From assembly GCF_000422465.1 (NCBI RefSeq), contig NZ_KE383842.1, forward strand, positions 103,040 through 167,039: a DNA stretch of 64,000 nt, in the 5' to 3' direction. The translations under genes were made by a program, and so were the position numbers. This DNA comes from Paenibacillus harenae DSM 16969. Its GTDB lineage: Bacteria; Bacillota; Bacilli; Paenibacillales; Paenibacillaceae. Below the pieces are notes generated by a model that made no database searches, had not been told where the DNA came from, and worked only from the letters and a program-made list of their open reading frames with translations. Shown here piece after piece: positions 1 through 7,852 of this stretch; position 1 is the first letter of the stretch; every line of letters begins with the position of its first letter.

Positions 1-475
1 GAAACAAAGTTTTATTCGGGTGCAGGATATAGTATTGGCTTAAAACGCCGAGCCGGTATCCAAGCATTCTGTAGATGGAGCGGGCGACCGGGCTAATGCC
101 TATAGCCGCAAGCGTGCGGGGTCTGAACCGCTCCAGCAGGCAGAACAGCAGCGTAAGACCGAGGCCCGGCGCAGCCGCGTCTTCGCGCACCTTCCAGATG
201 GCCAGCCATATATCGCGGTACGGGGGCAGTGACGAATCGAATTGCGAGACCGGAATAAATCCGATCACCGCATGAATTTCATCAGACCCGCGATGGCGCG
301 CGATCAGGAAATGATAGCCGTCTGCATCGTTGTTCAGATGCTGCCAGTCCATCAGCGGGCGGTGAACCGCCAGAGGATGATCCTCTTTCCAGTGCCGGTG
401 CAGGAATTGCTCAAGCTCGGATAGTTCCGAGGGCTGACAAAGGCCGTAACGGTAGGCTTCGCTCCATTCACTCAT
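1..475 (-). CDS. GNAT-like N-acyltransferase, partial (cut by left window edge)
   Basis: An open frame starts at ATG 475 and runs off the left edge after 158 codons with no stop. It begins MSEWSEAYRYG and contains DGYHFLIARHRG, HAVIGFIPVSQ and a region around PGLGLTLLFCLLE followed by ISPVARSIYRMLGY. This is the layout of a GNAT fold: an N-terminal beta pair, a core strand, a loop where the acyl donor would bind and a late GY turn. The canonical Q/RxxGxG/A pyrophosphate loop is not clear, so the fold call is moderate. Its start codon overlaps the end of the upstream ligase gene (TGA at 468-470), so the two are translationally coupled. I infer that it transfers the acyl group prepared by the adjacent ligase and carrier protein to an amino sugar; an unrelated acetyltransferase role is possible. 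Confidence 0.6.
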   Translation of the reverse strand, partial: MSEWSEAYRYGLCQPSELSELEQFLHRHWKEDHPLAVHRPLMDWQHLNNDADGYHFLIARHRGSDEIHAVIGFIPVSQFDSSLPPYRDIWLAIWKVREDAAAPGLGLTLLFCLLERFRPRTLAAIGISPVARSIYRMLGYRLGVLSQYYILHPNKTLF

Positions 476-1832
476 GCTCAGCGATCCTCCTTATTTTTTT
501 AAAGCGTTGACTATGCAGCTCTTCATAGGTGAAGGCGATTCTGACGGGAACCTTATAAGACTGAAGCCGTTCAGAGCAGTGCTTCTTCACCCGCTTGGCA
601 AAGTCACGCTCATCCGGGGAAGCTTCCGCAGCTTCTGTCCTGCGAACTCGGGCGCATACCATTTGCCCGACGATCGGGCTGTCGACCCCGTAAACCGTAA
701 CCTCCGCGACTCCTTCAAGCTCAAGAATGACATTTTCAACTTCCGCCGGGTAAACTTTCTCTCCGCCGACGTTGATGATATCGGACGAGCGGCCCTTTAT
801 TCGCATATATTCCCCGTCGACCTCTACCAAATCGCCGGTAATAAACCATCCGTCATCGGTAAACGGGCTTGGAGCGTTCAAATAACCAAGCATGGCGGAG
901 CGTGCTTTCACCTGCAGCACGCCATCGACGACCCGAAGCTCATATCCGTCGCCGCCGATGGACACCCACAAGGAATCGGACGACTTCGACTTCGAACGCA
1001 GCGTGCCGATCTCGGTCGTTCCGTACTTCTGCAGCAGCGCCGCATGCGGCATTAGCTCCGCAATCCGCTTCAATGTGCGCTCCGGCATCACCTCCGTACC
1101 ATACGTAATATATTTGAGCGAGGACAGATCGTAGCGTGTGTATGCCTCGCTAAGCAGCAGCAGGTTCAGGAAGGTTGGCGACACGGGCAGAACCTCGATC
1201 CGATAAGCTTCAATGGCCAGGCAAATCGAGTCAGGCGACCGGTCGGACACGGTAATGATACAGCTTGCGTTCGATAATGAATAAAATAACGTATCGATGC
1301 CGCCGATGTGATCGAACAGAAGAAAAGCCAGCGTGCGCAAATTCCGGCGAGGTTTCTTATACTTCTCGAGCAGCAGATGCCAGTCATGGACGGCAGCTTT
1401 GCTGTTTCCTGTTGAACCGGACGAGAACAGCACAAGTCCGGGGTGCTCGGCTTGGCGAAGCTGCGCATACAACGGATGATCCGTTTGCCGCGGCAGCCAA
1501 TCAATCACCGGCGGAACATCCCCGGTCAGCCGGATGCGGACTTCGCCCCGGGCAAGCTCGCCGTACTGCTGCTTCTTTCGTTCAGCGCCTGGCGACAACG
1601 GGACGATGATGCACCGGTGCTCGATTAGCGCAAGCAGCAGGGCGACGGCGTCCGGCGAGAAATCGGCCTCTACAATCGCGACGGTTCCGCGCGTTACTGC
1701 ATGCTGACGAAGATAGCCCAGCCACGCTTGTATCCGATCATTTAACCAGCGGTAATCGTAAGAGCGGCCGTTCCACAGGACGGCCTCCCGGTCCTGATGC
1801 TGAACAAACCGTTCGACAAGGAATCCGATCAC
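468..1832 (-). CDS. AMP-forming acyl ligase (ANL superfamily)
   Basis: A 454-residue member of the acyl-CoA synthetase/adenylation family, which activates a carboxylate with ATP to an acyl-AMP and loads it on a thiol. Visible core motifs: FSSGSTGNSKAAVHDW near residues 136-151 (phosphate loop), YGTTE at 270-274, ITGD at 331-334, and GRSSDIINVGGEKVYPAEVE at 347-366 (hinge and C-terminal subdomain), with a late Lys in SQRFKKIRR. At 454 residues it is shorter than typical acyl-CoA synthetases (about 500-550) and nearer to DltA-type stand-alone adenylation enzymes. The neighbouring acyl carrier protein is the likely acceptor. The start is 2 nt after the reductase stop codon. Substrate unknown: a short or hydroxy fatty acid or an amino acid would fit. 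Confidence 0.85.
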   Translation of the reverse strand: MIGFLVERFVQHQDREAVLWNGRSYDYRWLNDRIQAWLGYLRQHAVTRGTVAIVEADFSPDAVALLLALIEHRCIIVPLSPGAERKKQQYGELARGEVRIRLTGDVPPVIDWLPRQTDHPLYAQLRQAEHPGLVLFSSGSTGNSKAAVHDWHLLLEKYKKPRRNLRTLAFLLFDHIGGIDTLFYSLSNASCIITVSDRSPDSICLAIEAYRIEVLPVSPTFLNLLLLSEAYTRYDLSSLKYITYGTEVMPERTLKRIAELMPHAALLQKYGTTEIGTLRSKSKSSDSLWVSIGGDGYELRVVDGVLQVKARSAMLGYLNAPSPFTDDGWFITGDLVEVDGEYMRIKGRSSDIINVGGEKVYPAEVENVILELEGVAEVTVYGVDSPIVGQMVCARVRRTEAAEASPDERDFAKRVKKHCSERLQSYKVPVRIAFTYEELHSQRFKKIRRIAEHE

Positions 1833-1834
1833 TC

Positions 1835-2548
1835 CTACACCCCTCCTAAATAAAGCACCTGTCCGGTTACAAAATCACTTTCAGGCTTCATTAGAAAATC
1901 GATAACGTTGGCGATGTCCTGAAATTCGCCGAAGCGCTTGATCGCCTGCCGGTTAAGAAGAGCCTCCATTTTGGCCTGCGGCACGGAACGGATAAGATCG
2001 GTTTTCACCGGCGTCGGACCGACGGCGTTGACCGTAATTCCGAACTCCGCGAGCTCGCGGGCGAGCACCTCCGTGAGGCTGGCAACGGCGGCCTTGGATG
2101 CGGCATATACGGCCTCCCCTTCCAGCTTGAGCGGAGCGGCGACGGTTGCGAAGTTAATGATGCGGCCGTAGCCGCGCTTTGACATCAGCTTTCCCGCCTC
2201 CCGGCAAAACAGAAACGTTCCGATGACGTTCGTATTCAAAATGTTCTGAACGGTCTTCATGGGCGTCAGCAGCACATGGTTCATGGAGGCGATGCCCGCA
2301 TTGTTCACGAGAACGTCGATCCGGCCGTAATCCCGGGCAATTTCGGCGAACATCTGCTTTACCTTCGCCTCATCGGCAACATCGAGGCAGTAATGGCGGT
2401 ATCCGGGCAATTCGGTATCCGCCGGTCCCCGGCTGCAGCCAATGACCTTGTAGCCTAAGCTTGCATAATACTCGGCTAAATAATAGCCGATGCCTTTACG
2501 GGTGCCCGTGATTAGAAGAACCTCATTAACATGGCCGGCTTTATTCAT
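1835..2548 (-). CDS. Short-chain dehydrogenase/reductase (FabG-like)
   Basis: A 237-residue classical SDR with the NAD(P)-binding motif TGTRKGIG at residues 14-21, NNAG in the middle and the catalytic YAASK. A longer reading up to 2677 exists, but it lies inside the carrier-protein gene in another frame. The ATG at 2548 overlaps the last codons of that gene (ATGAATAA), so I chose it. Sandwiched between a carrier-protein gene and an AMP ligase gene, the enzyme most probably reduces a keto group on a carrier-bound acyl chain, as FabG does, or reduces a sugar intermediate. The ligase ORF follows after 2 nt, marking a tight operon. Confidence 0.85.
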   Translation of the reverse strand: MNKAGHVNEVLLITGTRKGIGYYLAEYYASLGYKVIGCSRGPADTELPGYRHYCLDVADEAKVKQMFAEIARDYGRIDVLVNNAGIASMNHVLLTPMKTVQNILNTNVIGTFLFCREAGKLMSKRGYGRIINFATVAAPLKLEGEAVYAASKAAVASLTEVLARELAEFGITVNAVGPTPVKTDLIRSVPQAKMEALLNRQAIKRFGEFQDIANVIDFLMKPESDFVTGQVLYLGGV

Positions 2549-2852
2549 GATTGACCTGCTCTTGCAGCAGTCCGGCAATGTAATCGGACAGAATGCCGAT
2601 CGTCCGGAACGGGCTGTTCCGCAGCGACATGGCTTTCTCATCGGCCAAAACGACGGCGGCGTGGAAACGGTCTTCAATCGCTTGTTCGACGGCGACGATG
2701 AAATGAACGAGGCCCAGCGAATCGAGCGCGCCGCCGTTTCCGAATAAGACCAGATCCGGCGCTGCCCGAAGCTGCCGGTCAGGCGGCAAATTTTCGTTCA
2801 TCTCCTCAATGACTGAACCTATCGACTCCGCGATTTGAGATGTAAGCTCCAT
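2541..2852 (-). CDS. Acyl carrier protein
   Basis: A 103-residue acidic protein with the 4'-phosphopantetheine attachment motif GGALDSLGLVHF; the modified serine would be Ser45. Helix-forming acidic stretches follow (VEQAIEDRF), and the C-terminus ends LLQEQVNHE. It is longer than housekeeping AcpP (about 77 residues), mainly through an N-terminal extension, which suits a dedicated carrier. RBS AAAGGAAG lies before ATG 2852. It is the first gene of a four-gene operon (carrier, reductase, ligase, GNAT), and a sigma-K-like promoter sits 37 nt upstream. Its expected role is to hold the acyl group that the ligase loads, the reductase modifies and the GNAT transfers. Confidence 0.85.
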   Translation of the reverse strand: MELTSQIAESIGSVIEEMNENLPPDRQLRAAPDLVLFGNGGALDSLGLVHFIVAVEQAIEDRFHAAVVLADEKAMSLRNSPFRTIGILSDYIAGLLQEQVNHE

Positions 2853-2888
2853 ATCATCTTCCTTTCACAGTTCTACTTATTCTGCTCC

Positions 2889-2916
2889 CATACTATGTTT
2901 CTATCAGCGGGAGAGT
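2889..2916 (-). promoter_or_regulatory. Sigma-K-like promoter for the acyl-module operon
   Basis: On the minus strand the -10 reads CATAGTATG, one mismatch from the B. subtilis sigma-K consensus CATAnnnTA. An AC (within CAC) lies exactly 17 nt upstream of it, matching the short -35 of that factor. The element is 37 nt upstream of the carrier-protein start codon. Assignment is by consensus and position only. Confidence 0.4.
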
Positions 2917-3234
2917 GATACGACGATAGCCTGTTTCGACGTATGTACCGCGTACAGAATGCCGCGGACAATCATACTAGCGCGACAGGTGACGGGTAGG
3001 GCCTCGCGGCTTCGCAGATCAACCGGCGCAAATTAGGAAGCGGGCTTGTCCTGAAAGAAAATGCAGCGACGCGAAGAGTCCTATTCTACTAAATATGAGC
3101 TAGCACAAAAACAGCCGGCTGAGCAGCTTGAACGATGGGCCGCAAGAAGAACGCTTTTAAAAAAAGCGCTTCAATCGCGGCCACGGCTCAGCGCTCCGGC
3201 CAGCTGTTTTTTGCTTGGCTGTATGCAATTGCCG
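2917..3234. other. Intergenic region with hairpins after neuC
   Basis: No convincing gene. It separates the neuC end from the acyl-module promoter. Around 3150-3170 the minus strand can fold an AAGCG/CGCTT hairpin rich in T and A. Around 3105-3122 and 3200-3218 there are imperfect inverted arms (AACAGCCGGCTGAGC type). These probably form the transcription end of the legC-neuB-neuC operon. A plus-strand frame here runs into neuC antisense and is not supported. Confidence 0.4.
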
Positions 3235-4386
3235 CTATGTGGAAGTAAAGCTTTTGGTCAACAGCTGCGGGTGATTGTACAGCCGCTTCAGCAGCTGTAC
3301 GGCTCTCCGTTCGGGATAGTCGGTCAGGTCGTAAGGATTATCCGCGTTTGCGTTTCTGTCTGCATGAAGAGAGGCGGTCACGGCAGCCCGTATGCCGTCT
3401 TCGTCGTAATCAACGTGAGTGACGTTGGAGGCGTGAACACGGTCCTTCTGCCTTGCGCCGATATTGACGAAGGGAAGACGGAAGAACGGCGCTTCAATAA
3501 TGCCGCTGCTGCTGTTGCCAACCAGCATATCGGCATGCGCAAGCAGAAACAGATAGTCGCGTGAAGGCACCGAGGCGTAGTACCGGCGAAGCGGGCTTTC
3601 CTCAACGAAACGCTGAAGCTTTTCCTTGAAGATCTCGCCTCCGGCATCGCTGTTCGGGCCGATGACGAGAATCCGGGCCGTCTGCAAGCTGCGAAGCGCC
3701 AGCAGGACCGGATCGATCTGCGCTTCAAACGATAACGATTCTTTCGAATCGGGGTGCATGGCTAAGATGACCTTGGGATGGGGCGTCCCCATCCGATAGC
3801 GCGCCGTCAGCTGCTTCGACTCCGTTTCGGCGAGCGCTCTTATGCCGAGAATCTCGGTTTTCCTCAGCGAGCCGATTGGCTGAACCCGCCAAGGCTGCTC
3901 GCCCCGGTCAACCAGCCATTGTCCGGCAGCCGCAGCGGATACAAAATGAAGATGGGCGAACGTCGATACGGCATGCCTTACGCTGTCATCGGCCGAGCCG
4001 CTGATTTCGCCGCCGTGAAAATGGACAATTCCGATATTCTGGTAGTGCGCCGCTATCGCCGCCGCAAGCATTTCGCCGCGGTCGCCCAGCAGCAGCACGA
4101 GATCCGGTTGATCAAACTGGAATATATCGCTGAAGTAAAGAATGCCCAGCCCGAGAGACTGAGACATGGCATAGGTAGAGTCTCCTTTAACTAATATAGA
4201 GGGCGTTCCCGCCAATGTAAGGCCGTCGCTACGAATCTCGTTGATCGTTTTGCCGTACTCGTCAAGCAGGTGCATGCCCGTCGCAATCAGCTTCAGCCGA
4301 ATGTCGGCATCCTTCTCCAGCTCCAGCAGCAGGGGCCGGTAAATACCGTAGTCCGCCCTTGTGCCGGTAACGCAATGGATGTTCAC
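3235..4386 (-). CDS. neuC: UDP-N-acetylglucosamine 2-epimerase, hydrolysing (NeuC/LegG type)
   Basis: A 383-residue GT-B-fold enzyme of the hydrolysing 2-epimerase family. It inverts C2 of a UDP-HexNAc and releases UDP, giving the free ManNAc-type sugar for nonulosonate synthesis. Motifs in order: VTGTRADYGIYRPLL at the N-terminus, LLGDRGEMLAAAIAA, HFHGGEISGSADDSVRHA, and GNSSSGIIEAP near the C-terminus. The chosen start is GTG 4386: its ribosome site GTGAGGTGG overlaps the neuB stop codon and sits 6 nt upstream. An upstream in-frame extension to 4488 would overlap neuB for about 90 nt and has no family similarity. With a 4,6-dehydratase and aminotransferase present, the substrate is more likely a UDP-diamino-trideoxy sugar (LegG-like) than plain UDP-GlcNAc. 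Confidence 0.88.
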   Translation of the reverse strand: MNIHCVTGTRADYGIYRPLLLELEKDADIRLKLIATGMHLLDEYGKTINEIRSDGLTLAGTPSILVKGDSTYAMSQSLGLGILYFSDIFQFDQPDLVLLLGDRGEMLAAAIAAHYQNIGIVHFHGGEISGSADDSVRHAVSTFAHLHFVSAAAAGQWLVDRGEQPWRVQPIGSLRKTEILGIRALAETESKQLTARYRMGTPHPKVILAMHPDSKESLSFEAQIDPVLLALRSLQTARILVIGPNSDAGGEIFKEKLQRFVEESPLRRYYASVPSRDYLFLLAHADMLVGNSSSGIIEAPFFRLPFVNIGARQKDRVHASNVTHVDYDEDGIRAAVTASLHADRNANADNPYDLTDYPERRAVQLLKRLYNHPQLLTKSFTST

Positions 4387-4396
4387 AGGCGCCACC

Positions 4397-5434
4397 TCAC
4401 AAGAGTCCCCGCCAAGTAAGAGGCTCGCCTTTCTTGAACGTCCGCTTCGTCGTTCTGCCGGCCAACTGCTTGTAATGCGCGGCGTCAATGTCGCTAAGCG
4501 GCCTCAGGAATTGCAGATCCGCCTCCTGTATGAGATGGCCCGCAGGCAAATCTTTTCCCGCATAGACGCCTCTGCGCACAAGCATGCGAGTCTGGCTCTC
4601 GATCCCGGCCAATCGCTTCTGCGGCAATCCGAGAGCCTGCTCGACATGCCTGATCCCCTCAATCATCCGTTTGAACGGCTGCGGCTCCATTGAAGCTTGA
4701 TGATCCGGACCCGGCATCGTACGGTCCAATGTGAAGTGCTTCTCCAGTATTTTATAGCCGAGCGCGGCCGCGGCAATCGGAACCTCCATTCCGTTCGTAT
4801 GGTCGGAATAACCGATAATGCTGCCGAAGGCCGGCTTGAGCGTTTCAATAACGCGAAGATTAATGCTGTCATATGGCGCGGGATAGGCGGAGGTGCAGTG
4901 CAGCAGCGCGACATGGGGCGCATGCTTCAGCGCGTCGAACGCGGCTTCAATTTCACCCAGCGTCGACATGCCGGATGAGAGGATGACCGGCTTGCGCAAT
5001 GAGCCGACCGCTTCGAGCAATTGCAGGTTCGTGATGTCGCCGCTGCCGATTTTGAACGCCTCTACATTCATTTGACCCAGCCGATATGCGCTATTGATAT
5101 CGAAAGGGGTGGCGAGAAAAGTAACGCCTGAGGCGTCGCAGAAGCTTTTCAGCTCGAGAAATTCGGCGTCGGTTAACTCCAGGCGGCGAAGCATCTCCTT
5201 TTGTGTCGAGCCCTCCGTTCCTGCCTTCTGATACTCTACCAGCGCCGCCTGCTCGGATACGAGTTCCTCGCTGCGGAACATTTGAAATTTCACCGCGTCG
5301 GCTCCGGCATCCCGGGCAGCCTCTACCATTTGTTTGGCCAACCCGATCGATCCGTTATGGTTGACGCCGATTTCCGCAATGACGTACATCGGGCTGCGCT
5401 CCGTAATCATACGGCTGCCGATATTCAATTCCAT
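4397..5434 (-). CDS. neuB: Nonulosonic acid synthase (NeuB/LegI family)
   Basis: A 345-residue enzyme condensing phosphoenolpyruvate with a ManNAc-type six-carbon sugar to form a nine-carbon nonulosonic acid. The NeuB TIM barrel spans about residues 15-270, with YVIAEIGVNHNGS, DAVKFQMFRSEEL, FKIGSGDITN, LSSGMSTLGEIE, HCTSAYPAP and GYSDHTNG. A C-terminal SAF (antifreeze-like) domain follows from about 285 (RGVYAGKDLPAGHLIQEADL). The start at ATG 5434 has GGGAGAGGG upstream and lies 3 nt after the legC stop; a longer reading to 5470 would overlap that gene. Third-to-last step of the local pathway, before CMP activation. Sequence alone does not separate sialic from legionaminic synthases; neighbours favour the latter. 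Confidence 0.9.
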   Translation of the reverse strand: MELNIGSRMITERSPMYVIAEIGVNHNGSIGLAKQMVEAARDAGADAVKFQMFRSEELVSEQAALVEYQKAGTEGSTQKEMLRRLELTDAEFLELKSFCDASGVTFLATPFDINSAYRLGQMNVEAFKIGSGDITNLQLLEAVGSLRKPVILSSGMSTLGEIEAAFDALKHAPHVALLHCTSAYPAPYDSINLRVIETLKPAFGSIIGYSDHTNGMEVPIAAAALGYKILEKHFTLDRTMPGPDHQASMEPQPFKRMIEGIRHVEQALGLPQKRLAGIESQTRMLVRRGVYAGKDLPAGHLIQEADLQFLRPLSDIDAAHYKQLAGRTTKRTFKKGEPLTWRGLL

Positions 5435-5436
5435 AG

Positions 5437-6552
5437 TCAACCCTCTCCCTTTAACGCTTCGCTTAAGCACGCCACGACATAAGCTTGTTCCTTGGCCGTA
5501 ATATTCGAGTAGAAAGGAATTGCGATTGTCCGCTTAGAAATGCTCTCGCTTATAGGGAAATCGCCTTCCTTGAATCCGAATAGGCTCCGGTAGTAAGGAA
5601 ACAGATGAATGGAGGGGAAGTAGGGCTTGCTTTGCACGCCAGACCGCTCCAGCCGTTCGATGACCAGGCTGCGGTCCGTTCCTTCCGGCAGCTTCACAAT
5701 GAATACAAACCAGCTCATCTTCGAGTCGGGCAGGGGAGTTAACGTTTCAACAGGCAATCCCGCTTTCCGGATTAAGCGCACGTACCGGGCGGCGGCGCGC
5801 TCGCGCTTGCCGAGAATCGATGGCAGACGCTCCATCTGCGCCACACCTACGGCTGCCTGCAGATCGGACATCCGGTAGTTATAGCCTACCCGGTCATGCG
5901 TAAGCCATTCGCTGTCCGGATCTCGGCCTTGATTGCGCAGGCTGCAGGCCAAATGGTAGTAATGGAGGTTATCGGTGAGGAGAATGCCGCCTTCCCCGGT
6001 CGTAATTTGCTTATTTGGGTAAAAAGCAAATACGCCGATATCCCCCAGCGTGCCGGCGGGTCTGCCCTTCCATTCAGCACCGATCGCTTCGCATGCGTCT
6101 TCGATAACCAATAATTGATGCGCCTTCGCGATTCGCTGAATCTCGTCCATATCGCACGGGATTCCGAATACATGGACGACCAGAATCGCTTTGGTCTTCG
6201 GCGTAATCGCCGCTTCGATCCGGCTGGCATCGATATTGAACGTATTCGGATCGATATCGACAAAGACCGGCTTAACGCCTTCGTACAGCAGACAGTTCCC
6301 TGACGCCACAAAGCTGTACGGCGTCGTAATCACTTCATCGCCAGCCTGCAGGCCAAGCGCTTTAACGGCGACATGGAGGGCGCTTGTACCGCTGTTCATA
6401 GCTGCCGCATGCGAGGAGTGAAAGGTATTGCGGAAGCTCTGCTCAAAGCGGTGAAGCATATTCCCGAAGCTGAGCTGTCCCGAATTCAGCACCTGATGCA
6501 CATATTTTTTTTCCAAAGCGGTAATATCCGGTTTAGATAATGGAACCTTCAT
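5437..6552 (-). CDS. DegT/DnrJ/EryC1 aminotransferase (LegC-like)
   Basis: A 371-residue PLP-dependent sugar aminotransferase. It would convert the 4-keto sugar made by the divergent dehydratase to a 4-amino-4,6-dideoxy sugar. Visible: VPLSKPDITALEKKYV at the N-terminus, MNSGTSALHVAVKALG, GDEVITTPYSFVASGN, IEDACEAIGAEWKG, and FYPNKQITTGEGG holding the Schiff-base lysine. ATG 6552 has GGAAGGAACG upstream. It is the first gene of the minus-strand operon legC-neuB-neuC, with only 2-10 nt between genes. It resembles both LegC/PseC-type and SpsC (B. subtilis spore coat sugar) aminotransferases; the substrate is inferred from context. Confidence 0.85.
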   Translation of the reverse strand: MKVPLSKPDITALEKKYVHQVLNSGQLSFGNMLHRFEQSFRNTFHSSHAAAMNSGTSALHVAVKALGLQAGDEVITTPYSFVASGNCLLYEGVKPVFVDIDPNTFNIDASRIEAAITPKTKAILVVHVFGIPCDMDEIQRIAKAHQLLVIEDACEAIGAEWKGRPAGTLGDIGVFAFYPNKQITTGEGGILLTDNLHYYHLACSLRNQGRDPDSEWLTHDRVGYNYRMSDLQAAVGVAQMERLPSILGKRERAAARYVRLIRKAGLPVETLTPLPDSKMSWFVFIVKLPEGTDRSLVIERLERSGVQSKPYFPSIHLFPYYRSLFGFKEGDFPISESISKRTIAIPFYSNITAKEQAYVVACLSEALKGEG

Positions 6553-6821
6553 TATACGATCGTTCCTTCCACTGGTTTAATAAAAAGCTGTCTACTACTA
6601 GTGTATTATGGTTGCCGGTCGTTGTTCCTCGAGGGAAGCCTATCTTCTCTACTAAAACAGAAAGATAGTTGATTTACTTATGACCGCGGCAATTCTCAAA
6701 ACATAACATAGAGTATGAGACAACGACTCGGCAGCCGGCGGCATACACTCCTCGATTCACGAAAAGCCGGCATTGCGGCACGAGTTTCAAAGGAAGCAAA
6801 ATATGACGGAGGAGGGAAGGA
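6553..6821. other. Divergent promoter region between legC-like and dehydratase genes
   Basis: About 270 nt separate the two operons. It holds a good sigma-K-like promoter facing right (6683-6710). Facing left there is a CATAATACA element (8 of 9 to the sigma-K -10) near 6605, without a well-spaced AC. No supported ORF. Confidence 0.5.
6683..6710 (+). promoter_or_regulatory. Sigma-K-like promoter for the dehydratase-GT-CMP transferase operon
   Basis: The -10 is CATAACATA (6702-6710), a full match to CATAnnnTA. An AC (6683-6684, within GACC) lies 17 nt upstream. Spacing and the following C are the same as in the promoter before gerE. It is 112 nt upstream of the ATG at 6822. If real, it places this sugar operon in the late mother-cell regulon. 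Confidence 0.5.
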
Positions 6822-7844
6822 ATGATGGTCATTTCATCCAGACCTGTATCCCGCTTTTTCAAAGACAAAAAAATACTAGTCACCGGAGGCACCGGATCTA
6901 TCGGCGAGAGAATCGTATCTACTCTGCTAAGTTTCGAGCCGAAGCAGGTTATCGTATTTAGCCGGGACGATACGAAGCAATATTTAATGAGGCAAAAATA
7001 CGCAAAGGAAAAAAGGCTTCAATTTATTCTGGGAGACATCCGCGATTACGAGTCGGTCTCGTATGCCGTGAAGGGGATGGATTACGTGTTTCATGCGGCT
7101 GCCTTGAAGCAGGTTCCCGTCTGCGAAGATAATCCGTTCGAAGCGGTGCTGACGAATAATTTCGGCAGCTATAACGTGATACGGGCCAGCATATGGCATA
7201 AGGTCAAGAAGGTTATCAATATTAGCACCGACAAAGCTATAGATCCCAGCAATACGATGGGAGCCACGAAGCTTCTGACGGAAAAGCTGTTTAAGCAGGC
7301 AAACGGGGCGGTGAATAACGAAGCGACCAAATTCTGCTCTGTCCGGTTCGGCAACGTCATCGGCTCGAGAGGCTCCGTGTTTCCCCTCTTTATGCAGCAA
7401 GCCTTATCAGGCAAGCCGCTCACCATTACGGACCCGAGCATGACGCGTTTTTTTATGTCGATCCAGGAGGCGGCGAATCTGACGATTAAGGCCGCAACGT
7501 ACAGCGCGGGCGGCGAGACGTTTATATTGAAGATGGAATCGTTGAAGCTGGAGCACCTGGGCCAAGCCGTACAACAGTATTGCCGGCAATTCGGGCTTCC
7601 GGTGCCCGAAGTGGAAATCGTCGGCGTCCGTCCGGGCGAGAAGCAGCATGAAATGCTGCTCGGCCAAGAAGAGCTCGGGAATATGGTGGAAGACGACGAG
7701 CTGTACGTCGTACTGCCTGCGGGACGCAGCCAAGTGTTTCACCATTTCCGGCCATGCAAGGTTTCGGTGTACCGTTCGGATCAGAGTCAGCTGGTGCCGA
7801 TTTCCCGGCTGGTCGAAATATTAATCCAGTATGGGGAGAAGTAG
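6822..7844 (+). CDS. UDP-N-acetylglucosamine 4,6-dehydratase (LegB/PseB/CapE-like)
   Basis: A 340-residue extended SDR of the polysaccharide-synthesis type. It oxidises C4 and eliminates the C6 hydroxyl of a UDP-HexNAc, opening the pathway. Rossmann motif VTGGTGSIG lies near residues 21-29; then LGDIRDYESV, HAAALKQVPVCEDNP, NISTDKAIDPSNTMGATK (S/T-D-K and the Met-xxx-Lys that replaces Tyr-xxx-Lys in this family), CSVRFGNVIGSRGSV, and GVRPGEKQHEML. ATG 6822 follows a strong GGAGGAGGGAAGG. First gene of the right-facing operon. PseB-type inverting and LegB-type retaining enzymes cannot be told apart here, but the NeuC-type epimerase in the locus suggests the legionaminic branch. Confidence 0.85.
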   Translation: MMVISSRPVSRFFKDKKILVTGGTGSIGERIVSTLLSFEPKQVIVFSRDDTKQYLMRQKYAKEKRLQFILGDIRDYESVSYAVKGMDYVFHAAALKQVPVCEDNPFEAVLTNNFGSYNVIRASIWHKVKKVINISTDKAIDPSNTMGATKLLTEKLFKQANGAVNNEATKFCSVRFGNVIGSRGSVFPLFMQQALSGKPLTITDPSMTRFFMSIQEAANLTIKAATYSAGGETFILKMESLKLEHLGQAVQQYCRQFGLPVPEVEIVGVRPGEKQHEMLLGQEELGNMVEDDELYVVLPAGRSQVFHHFRPCKVSVYRSDQSQLVPISRLVEILIQYGEK

Positions 7845-7852
7845 ATGACGCG

